From NCBI GenBank assembly GCA_036971615.1, contig JAYKKR010000004.1, forward strand, positions 2,232,001 to 2,296,000: a DNA stretch of 64,000 bases, in the 5' to 3' direction. Below the pieces are notes generated by a model that saw nothing but the letters and a program-made list of their open reading frames with translations, was not told where the DNA came from and made no database searches. The DNA is from Amyloporia xantha (Eukaryota; Basidiomycota; Agaricomycetes; Polyporales; Adustoporiaceae). Of the stretch, positions 23,233 through 34,232 are shown in pieces. Position numbers and translations under genes: made by a program. The first letter of the stretch is position 1. The number at the start of each line of letters is the position of its first letter.

Positions 23233-26155
23233 ATGGGAGCTGCGACTGAGCTGCGACTAGCCACGGACAATGCCGAGCTGACTTGGGCGGACGTTGAACC
23301 CTTATCCAGTCATCAGCCGGCACCATTCGGACCTAACTCCGGGCTGCCCAATGGAGGTTCCACTGGGTGCTGTTGGGCGCTCGACTTCCGCTTCAGGAAG
23401 GTTCAAGCCGGAGTCACGGCAACACTAGAACAAGCCGGTATCACCTTGTCTCCAGGAAAGTGTCACCTGGCCTATCAGTCCCTACTTCTGCTAGGACAAA
23501 AGGTGTCTAGGCTCGGAATATCCACCCACAAAGAAAAGGTAGACGCTATCGTCGGTCTCATGGAACCACGGAATGTAAAGGAGCTGCAAGTCTTCCTAGG
23601 GATGATGGTATACTTCTCGTCTTACATCCCTTTTTACGCCTGGATTGCTGCTCCATTATTCGGTCTTCTCAAGAAAGAAGGATTAGGGTGGGAATGGACT
23701 GACGTTCACCAAGAGGCTTTTAACCTTTGCAAGCAAGTCTTGGTCAACGCTCCAGTTCGAGCTTATGCCATGCCTGGAAGACCATACCGATTATATACCG
23801 ACGCCTGTGATTATGGTCTCGCCGCTATCCTTCAACAGGTTCAACCCATGTTAATCAAGGACTTGCGAGGTACCAAGATCTATGAACGGTTAAAGAAGGC
23901 ATTTGACAATAAGGAACCAATACCGAACCTAGTAGTCTCGGTCTCGCCCACAGAGAGTGATGTACCGTCTCCTGGTAAATGGGCGGAGCGTTTTGAAGAC
24001 ACTACGGTCTACGTCGAAAGGGTTATCGCTTATTGGTCTCGCATTCTGAAAGCCGCCGAGCGCAATTACTCTCCTACAGAACGAGAGGCCCTCGCTCTTA
24101 AGGAAGGGTTGATTAAGTTTCAGTCGTTTTTGGAAGGATCTTCGGTATTGGCTATCACAGATCACGCAGCCTTAACCTGGAGTCGGACCTTTCAGAACAT
24201 AAACCGACGATTACTCACCTGGGGAACGGTTTTCGCAGCATATCCCGGTCTCAAGATCATTCATCGAGCAGGAAGAGTTCACTCAAACGTAGATCCTATC
24301 TCGAGACTTCGACGGAGGATCCCTTACCAGGATGGTCCTTCCTCTGATCCTACAGACGCTCTTCAGCTTCATCAGGAATTAGAGGACCCGCTGAAAGACA
24401 TGTATGGGGAACTAGGACCACAGTTCGAAGAAAAGCTAATCAAGGTAGCCTCTCGGTTTTGCGAAACCCTGGACCAAGAAGATGAAGGTGAGGAACTGAC
24501 GGTCTTGTTTGCAACTCACAGTTCAGAAGATACCGAGAACCCCTGGAGCTCGGTCTATCAAGCATCTTCTAAGCACTCGCTGCTAGTCGGTATTACTCCT
24601 GGCGAGGTCCAGACTTGGAAGAAGGCTTATAGCAGGGATGAACACTTCAAGATCGTCAAGAAGAACTTGGAGACCGAGACCGACTGGTCTAATCCTGAAT
24701 TTCCGCAATACACAACCACTCCAGAGGGACTTGTATATTTTGAGGATCACCAAGGTAATAGACGGCTTTGCGTACCAGAGGAACTTCGGGTTCAAGTAAT
24801 GAAGGAAGCGCATGACTTAATGACTGAAGGGGCCCATTCAGGCTATCATCGGTCTTACAACAGGATCGCCTCTACTTATTACTGGCCCAGGATGTCTCGC
24901 GATATCAAGAAATATGTTTCCACCTGCGACGTGTGCCAAAAGTCGAAACCGCGGAGGCATGCACCTGTCGGTCTTCTGCAACCTATTCCTATTCCGACAC
25001 GCCCTTTCGAGGTTATCACCATGGACTTCATCCCTGAATTACCCAATTCCAGCGGTTTCGACAATATACTGGTGATAGTGGACAAGCTGACCAAGTACGG
25101 TTTATTTATACCAACCACTACTAGGATCACGGAAAAGGAGACCGCTGCTCTTCTGTTCAAGCATATTTTCAGTGAATACGGTCTTCCCAAGCAGATTATT
25201 TCCGACCAAGACGTACGCTGGAGGGGAGATTTCTGGAAGGAAGTCTGTCGACTCATGAAGATTGAACGGTCTCTTACTACGTCATACCATCCTCAAGCGG
25301 ATGGTCAGACCGAAATCTTGAATCAAACCTTGGAAATCGCTCTTCGAGCCTATATCGGTCCATCTCGGGACGATTGGTCCGATCACCTGGACGGTCTTCG
25401 ATTGTCCTATAACACGAGCCCGCACTCAGCCACGGGGTATTCCCCAGCTTATCTACTCCGCGGTTATCATCCGATCACAGGGGGCACGTTGATGAACCCC
25501 GGTCCTTCAATACCGCGATCGGTCTCAGATACAAGCCACCCCGAGGCTGGAGATATGGTAGACGGTTTTATGGCTGACCGGCATGACGCTCAAGAAGCCC
25601 TATATCTGGGTCAAGATCACCAGAAGCGAGCATACAATAATGGAAGAATCATGACCGAATTCGAAGTTGGGGACAAAGTAGTGCTCAACGTGGATTCGTT
25701 GGAGCTTCTTCGGTCTCAAGCTGGTCGCGGAAGGAAGCTCCTTATGAAGTATGATGGACCATTCGAAATTATCCGAAAAATCAGCTCCGTAGCCTATCAA
25801 GTCCGTCTGCCCGCTTCCTACGGTATTCATCCCGTAATCAACATTGTGCACCTAGAGCGATACCATGAGTCGCCCCCTGAATTTGGGGTGAGACCGACCA
25901 AGGATCTTGCTCGGCAAGATTTCAATGAATTGCCAGAATTTGAGGTAGAATCCATTATAGCGGAACGGTCTCGAAAGCCGTAATGGACGAAGAGTCGCCC
26001 TGTTCAAGACTCGCTTCATCGGGTATGGTCCCGAATACGATGAGTGGCTAACTCGCACTCAGCTACGGAACGCTCCTGATATTCTGAAGGCTTGGCAAAA
26101 CCGTCGAGACCGAGCAGTAGTGGCTAGCAAGCTTAGCCAGACCTCAGTGGCATAA
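23233..26155 (+). pseudogene. Gypsy-2: 5'-truncated pol (end of RT, RNase H, integrase, chromodomain)
   Basis: The frame starts with ~55 unrelated codons, then enters Gypsy pol abruptly at ~23397, downstream of where the YIDD box should be. It keeps the RT thumb (GITLSPGKCHLAYQSLLLLG), RNase H (LYTDACDYGLAAILQQV; NYSPTEREALALKEGL; TDHAALTW) and a complete integrase with HHCC finger (CDVCQKSK) and D-D-E residues (MDFIPEL, SDQDVRW, QTEILNQ). The 916-codon frame stops at 25983; the chromodomain continues in another frame (NGRRVALFKTRFIGYGPEYD) to 26155. A special insert between RT and RNase H (IKDLRGTKIYERLKKAF) is shared with Gypsy-1, so they are sister lineages. Gag, protease and catalytic RT are missing: it cannot be autonomous. 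Confidence 0.88.
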
Positions 26156-26325
26156 TGCAAGACGGGCTCAATACGGTTTCGTGCATCGAAGACCGACGCC
26201 CTGGTGAGTTCGTCCCTCTTTCCTCTCTCTAGCGGTCTCTCACAATCCAGTGTGCCACTCTGCACAATAAGTTAATTATCCGCTGGTTCGGTCTTCAATC
26301 ACTATATCTATTCCCCTACAGAACC

Positions 26326-26419
26326 ATTATTTAAGGAGTTCGGTTTTCCTCAGTCTCTCAGCAATCCATCTTCTCTACTCCCTTCAGAAGTTCACCAACT
26401 CTTCAGCCTATTTCATATC
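26326..26419 (+). promoter_or_regulatory. Putative promoter and C/T-rich leader of the 264-codon ORF
   Basis: A TATTTAAGG box at ~26329 is followed by a pyrimidine-rich leader (CTCTCAGC, CTTCTCTACTCCC) up to the ATG at 26420, the usual layout of a fungal core promoter. Confidence 0.45.
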
Positions 26420-27214
26420 ATGTCCGCTGTATTCGACGAAGACCGCTCTATGGCTGCCCTCACTACAGCTACTAGAGAGCTCGCTCTCATCCCCACTATC
26501 CCCATCGCTCAAGTCACCAACCCTTATTTCCCTTCGACCATGTTTGTCGGGAATTTCTTCACCTGGACTCCGCCTTTCCCTATATATATCACCCAAGTCG
26601 GGCTTCCTGACCGCACTATCATCCATACCGGTTTCGCAGCGGCATTATGGCTTGCCTTGGAGACCGTCCATACGCAGTTCACCATCACGCCCCAGATCAA
26701 GCTCGCTTGTCGCGAACTAGGCATTCGGTCTCCACCGGTCTTTCTTACCAACCCTTTCCACGGAGGTTTCAACGAGTTGAATCGATTCTTTTCGACGGAA
26801 GAGGAGGCTATGACTGCAGTTGCCGACGCACAGCGAGACGGAGTGGACGCGATTTCCTGGGTAGGGGAATTTGTGCATGCCTGCCTCGAGCTCCCCAACG
26901 GTCTTACAGGTGTCGAGACCGTCGACCGTCAATTGGTTTCGTACTACAAATCCATTGGATGGCCCGGTTTCACGGAGGGCGAATCCGCCAATGAATGTCG
27001 GGATCTCATTCTCCATCCGACCCTTTCCATCCGTCGTGCAGAGGAGTATGACCCGGTCTCGCCTTACTTCGACAGGGTAACCAGCGAGACCGACGACACT
27101 ACGATGGCTGACGACTCGGAGGACTCTGAGGAGGACTTCATTTTGGTGGGGGGGGATAGATGTGGGAATACCCATGAATACCACGGATGCGGCAGTCGGT
27201 TTCCTCATGCTTAG
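26420..27214 (+). CDS. Hypothetical protein downstream of Gypsy-2 pol
   Basis: Uninterrupted 264-codon ATG frame that I do not recognise. The N-terminal half is mixed alpha/beta in look (FFTWTPPFPIYITQVGLPDR, ALWLALETVHTQF, LACRELGIRSPPVF), and the C-terminus is acidic (TMADDSEDSEEDFILVGG). No signal peptide or membrane segment. It lies 265 bp after the chromodomain end, in the place occupied by ORF3 in Gypsy-1, has its own promoter-like leader, and shares the GGTCT-rich composition of Gypsy-2, so it is probably cargo of that element rather than a host gene. Confidence 0.6.
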   Translation: MSAVFDEDRSMAALTTATRELALIPTIPIAQVTNPYFPSTMFVGNFFTWTPPFPIYITQVGLPDRTIIHTGFAAALWLALETVHTQFTITPQIKLACRELGIRSPPVFLTNPFHGGFNELNRFFSTEEEAMTAVADAQRDGVDAISWVGEFVHACLELPNGLTGVETVDRQLVSYYKSIGWPGFTEGESANECRDLILHPTLSIRRAEEYDPVSPYFDRVTSETDDTTMADDSEDSEEDFILVGGDRCGNTHEYHGCGSRFPHA

Positions 27215-27379
27215 GGCCAAGACCGGCTAGAAGGAAGGACTGATAAGAGGACTATATGTTTTGTCTGTACCAACAATTCATGAACTATTTATCGTCTCAG
27301 ATATTGGTCTTGATTCATCGCAAAGATGCATTAGAAGGAAACCGACAAATACATCTATGCCGTAAATAAAGTCCTTATT

Positions 27380-28683
27380 TTACGAGTCCTCCTCGTCGGA
27401 CTCAGCCTCCTCCTCCTCCTCGCGGTCTACCTCTTTTCCCTTTCCAGAACCGACATTCTTGCGACTTTTCTTTTTCTCCCGCTGGCGACATTTCTTCTCG
27501 GCATTCTTAGACCGCTGACGACGGGTTTGCTCATCCAGCTGGCGCTTTAACTCCGCAATCTGCGCTTCTAACTGAGCGCGCTCTTGCTGAGCTAAGGTAG
27601 CTGGTCCAGGACCAGCCTCAGCGGACTCTTGAACAGCCACGGGCTCAGCCGCAACTTCCAATTCCTCGAATTCTGCCGGCGGGGCAAAACCGTCGTCACG
27701 ATCAATACCGCCCCAAGGCTCGAACTCGTCAGTATCCAGCGGCGTGACTGGAGGAGTAGTCGCACGAGACGACCTGACGGTCCTGCGAGACCGCTTGGAG
27801 CGACTAGACCGCTCTGAAGGAGAAACTAAGTGTTAAGAAAGGTTAGCCTAGGAAAGGAAATCAAGACACAAGGTTACTTACTCGAATGCTTGGTGGACGT
27901 GGAAAAGGCGCGGTCGGGAGAAGCCACCGGGAGACCGACGGTCTCGCCTGTACGACGACGGTATCGACTCCCTACCTGTGCTCAGGGAGCACTTCTGCTT
28001 CCGCTGGCTACAATGAGAACAGGCCCCTCCTGGCCTCATGATCTCGCACACTTCGAGACCGGCGGTCTTGCACCTATCGCAGCGGCGGTCATCCTCGAAC
28101 TATTGAAGTCACACTCTAAGTCGGTAAAGCCCTCCAAGGATCTGAAAGACACTTACGCTTGCCATCATGCCAACCGCTTCGTGAAGCGCGTCGGTCTCGA
28201 TGTGGTCGTGCTCCCTTCCACTAGGAAACCGAACCGAAAAAGGTTAGCACGTTAATTCAACAATATAACCGCACGCTACTTACCCAGCCAATACTCGGGA
28301 TCCGCTTCTATGATATCTAGCGAAGCTAGATAAGCGGGATAGGTGGGCGGTAAGTCGTCCCGGTCTAGTCTCCAGACCGTAAGAGCGTCCACTATGGGAG
28401 GCAAGTTCAGTTCGGGTTGTTCCTCCAGGGAATCCAAGATCTCGTCATTCTGCAAGGAAAACCGATGTTAGCAAGGTTTTACAAAACCGATCCTGCTTAC
28501 CATAAAAGCGCGATGAATGGCGTCAATTAAAGTCCATTCGTATCGCTCGGGCTGGAGAACTTCACGAAGGCTCGCCTCAAACGCTCTCAAGAGGTCCGGG
28601 GTCCAACGCGAAGGGACGGCAGGAATTTTGAAGTAGTCCGGAATCGACTCTTCGGGGATATCGCGAAGGGAGAGTAAAGACAT
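27380..28683 (-). CDS. Zn-cluster/coiled-coil protein antisense to Gypsy-2 (spliced)
   Basis: Multi-exon gene starting ATG at 28683 (MSLLSLRDIPEESIPDYFKI). Introns: ~28500-28450, ~28295-28220, ~28155-28110 and ~27880-27810, all GT...AG. Exon with CDRC-x7-C and CSHC-x6-C (~28081-27985) resembles a binuclear Zn2Cys6-type cluster seen in many unnamed agaricomycete proteins. Then comes an SKRSRR basic patch, an acidic/Pro linker, a coiled coil (QERAQLEAQIAELKRQL) and a Lys/Glu-rich tail ending at 27380. To stay in frame after the cluster, a 28 nt GT...AG segment (27974-27947) must be removed, which is very short for an intron. Domain order matches the gene at 46828-49599 in the KDZ element. Likely DNA-binding; function unknown. 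Confidence 0.6.
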
Positions 28684-28769
28684 AGGAAGTATAGACGGTC
28701 TTGAGAGGGATAGTGACAGACTGGGGGGGCTATGTTATGGATATACCGACGTGGCCTTCTTATAATTGA

Positions 28770-28998
28770 GTTCTTTCCAAGAAAGGACTCGGTCTTCCAT
28801 CAACGGGTAGTCCTTCACTACCCTTCAAGACCGCGCGGATCATCGGGACCCGCGAGCACCTATACTTTGCGTGTGAAACCGATACTTATTGGGACTATGA
28901 CTCGGTCTCCCGCTCAACGGGTAGTCCTCCATTTCCTTCTTAGAGAAAGCGGATCCTCGGGACCCACAAACGCCCACACTTCGCGTGAGAGGTCGAGT
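28770..28998. repeat. Tandem pair of ~115 bp repeats
   Basis: Two imperfect direct copies, each with GACTCGGTCT, CAACGGGTAGTCCT, GGATC(A/C)TCGGGACCC and a CGCGTGAGA/TGCGTGTGA end. They lie between the antisense gene's start and the Gypsy-3 LTR; they may be its upstream region or the edge of Gypsy-2. Confidence 0.65.
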
Positions 28999-29006
28999 CC
29001 CGTGAA

Positions 29007-29575
29007 TGTCGCGACTTAGAGTCAAGCGACAGGGGAAGAACAAACCTAAACGGCCGAGGGCGTTCGACTAGGTCTTATCGAAGCGATGACGAGCTATGCT
29101 CAAGTCTAAGGCTAGGGACAAGATAAATAAACGTAAGTAAAGGTAAGTAGGTACAGGCAAGCTTGGCTTACCTAGGGACAAGAGGTCGAAACTGAAGTCC
29201 CCAGGCAGAGGCGTACTACTTATATACTACAAGAGTTCAGGGCAGGCTATCTACATGGTCCGTGCGCAGGTGGTCTGTGTGCAGCCTGAGTAAGCAGGCT
29301 ATGAGTCATAAGTGATGTCGTGAGCGGAGCCCGGCGGGGCCTGAGGTCGGCCGGCACCGTGCTTAAGTAAACGTCCGTAAAGGGAAGGCGGGACGGAGTC
29401 CGTGGGAAGGGAACAGGTGACCTGTAATGGTCGACGCGTCTAAGTCCGTGAACAAGGAGCTTGCGATGTGTACAGTAGAATGGCCGTTCGAATAAGAGGG
29501 GAAAATAACGATGAGTAAAAGGAGAAAATTGTCCGTATATAGAAAGGAAGAAACGCTTGATGTCAACTCGTGACA
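29007..29575 (-). repeat. Gypsy-3 3' LTR
   Basis: On the minus strand it begins TGTCACGAGTTGACATCAAG directly after a polypurine tract and ends GTCGCGACA, ~569 bp. A TATA box (GTATATAAG, ~29216-29228 plus coordinates) lies inside. The 5' partner is missing because the element is cut at 34166. Confidence 0.85.
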
Positions 29576-29587
29576 GTACCCCCCTCC
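29576..29587 (-). other. Gypsy-3 polypurine tract
   Basis: GGAGGGGGGTAC on the minus strand immediately before the LTR start: a textbook plus-strand primer. Confidence 0.85.
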
Positions 29588-32500
29588 TAACGCCGCATGA
29601 CCTCATGCGCGCTTCCTTTCCCCATCTCCCAACCAGAATGGCAACGTGCTTCGGTCATTGCTTCAGGAAGCGGGCGAAACTGCAAGCTAGCAAAGATAGC
29701 GGCACTGAGTCGACGAGGCGCACTAGGGTGTCTACGATGGAAGATCTCGATGAGTTCCTTTGCGTTTGCTACGTTACGCGCGGGTTCCCAAGACGTATGG
29801 GACTCATCATATCCTTTCCATTTGACGAGGTACTGAAGTTGGCAGCGGAATATACGTGAATCCTTGATTCGCTCAACTTCGTACTCATCTTCGCCTTCGA
29901 CCTCAATTGGTGGCGGTTCGTCAGGTTCCCGACCCGGGATTTCACTACGCGTATGCTTGCTGAGCAGGGAGACGTGGAAGACTGGATGAACTGGCACCGA
30001 TTTGGGTAACTTCAGTTCGTAGTCTAAGTCACCGATCTTCCGTGTGACGGGGAAGGGACCAAGGCGTTTGGGACTTAGCTTTCTGCTCGGCTGTTTCAGC
30101 TTCAGATTACGAGCATCCAGCCACACCTTGTCACCAGGTTCGAACACCGGTGCCTCCTGTACGTGCCTATCATAGTACGTCTTCATGCGCTCAGCAGACA
30201 GCTCAAGCGCAGCGCGTGTCATCCCGTATTTCCTGCAACAACTTCAACCTATCTTCCGCAGCGGGTACCGTCGACATGGGGTTCAAGCGGATTTGGAGAT
30301 CGGGGTTATAGGCTTGGTTCAGGAAGAAAGGGGAGTAACCGGTTGCAGAGTGGACGCGATTGTTCAGCGCAAACTCCGCAAAAGGCAACTGCTTCGCCCA
30401 ATCATCCTGTCTATGGCTGACATAAGCCCTAAGGTATTGCTCGATCTCCTGATTCCACCGCTCTGTCTGCCCGTCTGTCTGCGGGTGAAAGGCAGTCGAC
30501 ATGGCTGGTTCGATATTCATCCCTTTGTAGATCGCATGTAGATACTTTGACGCGAATTGGGGACCCCAGTCTGATATGACCTTGGCCGGGGCCCCATGAT
30601 GTGAAAAGACATCGCGTATATAAAGTTCCGCGGCACCTTCGGCAGTCAGAGTCTCGTGACATGCCGAGAAGTGTACCATCTTGGTGAAGCGATCTGCAGT
30701 GACCAGGATTGAGTCGAACCCATCGGACTTGGGGAGACCCACGATCATATCGGTGGTAATAACCTGCCAAGGGCGCTCTGGAATCTCATTCGGTTTGAGC
30801 GGTCCTTGTGGTTTAGCGGGGAATGTCTTGGTACGGTTGCACGTGTCGCAGGTGCTTACGTACTCATTGACAAACTTGGACATTCCCGGCCACCAATAGT
30901 TTCGCGATACTAACTCGAGGGTCTTGGCTTGCCCAGGGTGACCGGCTGCAGGTGCGTCGTGGTGGATTTTGACAATATCCCGCCGAAGCTCTGCATTCTT
31001 TGGGACGTAAACGCACCCTCGAAACAGCAGAAGCCCTTGCTCGGCATTCCACTCGGTGAAGTCGCGCTGTAGCCGGGGCGGGCCTAGATTCTGAATCTTT
31101 TCTAGGGCATCCGCCACCTCTCGATCCTTGTCCGAACATTCTCGAATTCGCTTCAGCAGCGATCGATCTGCCACAACTGCTGCATGCCCACGCTGCGTGG
31201 AGGAAATGCGGAACTGTTCCGGCTTCAGGACAATCTGATCCACGTTGTCATCGTCATCTCCAACCTGTAGGTCTGGGCGACGAGACAAGGCGTCAGCCTT
31301 TCCATTTGACTTGCCCGACTTGTGAGTGATAATGAAGTCGAAGCGGGACAGATATAGAGCCCATCTCGCTTGTCGTCGCGTGAGATGCTGAGCTGTGCGC
31401 CAATACTCGAGGTTCTTATGATCCGAAAGGATCTCGAACGTGTTAGGACAACCCTCGAGGTAGTGACGCCAGTCCTCCAACGCTTCGATTATCGCTAACA
31501 TCTCCTTGTCGTAGATCTCGTAATTACGCTGGGCAGAATCCATACCCTGAGATCGGTAAGCCACCGGATGCCACTTGCCATCCTCCTGCTTTTGCGAAAG
31601 TACGCCACCGGTTGCGTACCCAGAGGCATCCACCTCTAGCCGCGTTTCCCGGTCTGGGTCATACAGTGCTAAGACAGGTGTGGTGCTAAAGCAGCGTTTC
31701 AGCTCCTCGAACACAGACTGCTCTTCCTCACCCCACTGCCAGGGAACGTTCCCAGTTAGACGATCAAGGGGTTGCGTGATCTTTGCAAAATCCTTGATGA
31801 AGCGACGATAGAAGTTGGCAAACCCTCGGAACTTTTGGATGTCTTTAACATTCCGAGGGGTGGGCCACTCCATGACTCCGCGGATCTTTGCAGGATCCAT
31901 CGCTACTTCACCATTCCCTACGATCATGCCTAAATAGTCTGTTTTAGGAACATCCCACTCGCACTTCTCCGGTTTCAGGAAGAGATCGTTTTCCTGAAGG
32001 CGACGTAATACCTCACGGGTGACTTTCTCATGCTCCAGCTTGTCTGTAGAAAAGATGAGAATGTCATCGAGATAGACCGTGAGTTTTCCTTCTGCAATGA
32101 GATCTCCGAAGATGTCATTCATCATTGCTTGGAAGGTCGCCGGAGAATTGGTGAGACCGAAGAACATAACCGATGGCTCGTACAACCCTCGATTAGTTAC
32201 AAACGCAGCCTTCCATTCGTCTCCGAGTTTGATCCGTACGTTATTATACCCCCATCGGATGTCGAACTTTGTAAAGATCGAGGCGCCTTTGAGTTTGTCG
32301 ACAAGTTCGGAGATCAATGGCAGTGGGTAGCGATTTTCGATCATGATCTCGTTAAGCCGTCGGTAGTCCTGTACGGGTCGAAGTGATCCATCCTTCTTTT
32401 TGATGAAGAAGAAGGGAGAGGATATAGGCGACTTCGATTCCCGTATATAACCTTTGGCTAACTGCTCCTTGAGGAACTTGTCTAACTCGCCTTGTTCGTT

Positions 32501-33428
32501 GTGCGACAGCGGGTATACCCTTGAATGGAACGTTTTTGCGTCAGGAATCAGCTCTATAGCATGATCATAAGGTTTATGTTCCGGAAGTCGTTCCGAGGCT
32601 TCTTTGGAGAAGACCTTCAAGAACTCGTGAAACTTTTCCGGCACCATTTCCTCGACGCTTTTGACTTCTCGCTTCTTGTACTCCTTTTCAGCAAGGACTT
32701 GTGAGTAGGTATGTCCTGCTGCAACATACAGTTGTGGAGCACCGGGGAGGTTGACACCACGCTCCCAGGCTTCGAGAAGGTTGTCTTCGTCCCATTCGAC
32801 CGTTGGATCCAACTCTGGTTCCTCCTCAGGTGATACCTTACTACGTATCTTGCCCTTGGTTGACCATTTGGCTTTCCGCAAACGTTTCTGCGCCGTGGGC
32901 CTGTCCCCCGTATCACGCGTAGACGCTGCTTGTTCCGTCTGGCCAACCTTTCGGGCTTGACACGCCTCAGGGCACCTATCTAGTTTGAACGAGCCACTCT
33001 CCCAATCAATATCAGGGTTATGCTCGAAGCCAATCGAGCCCAATTATAACGTCTTCAGGCCCGATGTCTGTTACCGTAAATACTATCTTCTCGATATGGT
33101 CTCCTATCTGCATCTGTAGCACAGCTACGTCCGTGATGCTTCCGTTTTTGTTGAGCGATCCATCGATGTTATATAGTGGAATGGGGCGCCCCAACTTCCG
33201 TGTTCGTACGTTGTTCTCTTTTACGAACCGCTCGTGAATAAACTTCGTGGTGGCACCGCTGTCCACCATGGCGATTACGTCTTTCTGCCGTTTTTCGCCG
33301 ATTATTCGTACTGGAATATGAAAATGCTGTGAACCATGATCTATTTCATATACATTTGCAGATTGTAGTACGGAAAATCGATTCGAGGAGGGCCCAGCGC
33401 GCACGGCAGCGAGCGTGGACCGGATCAA
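29587..33428 (-). pseudogene. Gypsy-3 protease-pol with chromodomain
   Basis: Chromodomain Ty3/Gypsy pol in three frames. Retropepsin (33428-33018) has MVDSGATTKF; a one-base loss near 33020 breaks it from RT. The long frame (33043-30203, 946 codons) has RT with FGLTNSPATFQ and YLDD, RNase H (LEVDASGYATGGVLSQ; SDHKNLEYW) and integrase with HHCC finger (CDTCNRTK) and D-D-E (TTDMIVGL, ISDWGPQFAS, QTERWNQ). The usual ISDRGPQF has Trp for Arg. Near 30215 the frame breaks again, and the integrase tail and chromodomain (EYEVERIKDSR ... LVKWKGYDESHTSWEP) follow in 30222-29587. It is a different lineage from Gypsy-1 and -2: the IKDL insert before RNase H is absent. Confidence 0.88.
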
Positions 33429-34165
33429 AAACGCTCCTCCTTCATCGCACGATACTGCCCCAGTTCCTCCCGCATGGACTTCACCTCATTGGCCAATGCA
33501 GACACAGACGCTAACATAGCCAAGAGATCTCCCGGTGTCTGCTGCACAACTTGTGCCTGTTCGGGCTGAGCGCTTGGCATTGCTGCGCTTGCAGCAACCG
33601 TAGCTCGCACACCCTGGCGCGGAGTGTAAGGTTTGTCCTTGCAGGATGGACAGTCCTTCCGACGATACCCCGGCTTCCCGCAACCGTAACAGGAGCCGTT
33701 GAACTTCCCATCATCAACAGCCGCAATAGTAGAAGAAGAAGCGGCGGCTTGTTGGCGTCCCTGTGACGCACGAGCCCCACCACGAGCGAACATATTGAGA
33801 TCCGGACGGCGCGCGCGGCTTATGTCCAGGATCTGTTCGACGGCAAGGACTCGTTTTTCTGCGCTAACCCAGTCGTCGAAAGGTTCAAGCTCGATCTTGC
33901 GGTAGATGCGTGAGGGGATGCCGCTAAGGTACTTGTCACGGAGTTCTAGCTTTCCGTAGCCAGAACGGTCCGCCGGACCCTTGAATTGAGCGGAGAACTG
34001 TGCGGCAGTTCTCGAATCGCGCAAGTTACGAGCGCAGATTTTGGTGAGCTCGACTTGTGCGGCGGCTGCGTCGTCGAGATGTCCGAAGCGGGCGGTGAAG
34101 GCGTCGGTGAAGGCCTTACGCGTGGCGAAAGGGGTGCGGCCAGCTACATAGTCCGCCGAGCCCAT
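33425..34165 (-). pseudogene. Gypsy-3 gag, 5'-truncated
   Basis: Gag fragment with the family segment FTARFGHLDDAAAAQVEL and KYLSGIPSRIYRKIE, a CCHC knuckle (CYGCGKPGYRRKDC, ~33705-33655) and a C-terminal coiled coil. It stops at TGA 33425-33427, overlapping the protease frame at a T5 run (GCGTTTTTGATC), which would allow a -1 shift. The N-terminus is lost where KDZ copy R begins; the ATG at 34165 may be fortuitous. Confidence 0.8.
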
Positions 34166-34232
34166 TCAGTCATTATAGCCTACTCTATAGGGAGAGATAT
34201 GGGTGAAATTTTTATTACTTAGTAAGGAGAGC
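34162..34232. other. Left terminus of KDZ copy R
   Basis: Inverse of 52240-52308 and of 22691-22754. Conserved end TATAGCCTACTCTATAGGGA then GAGATATGGGTG. The match to L continues to 34157. Confidence 0.75.
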
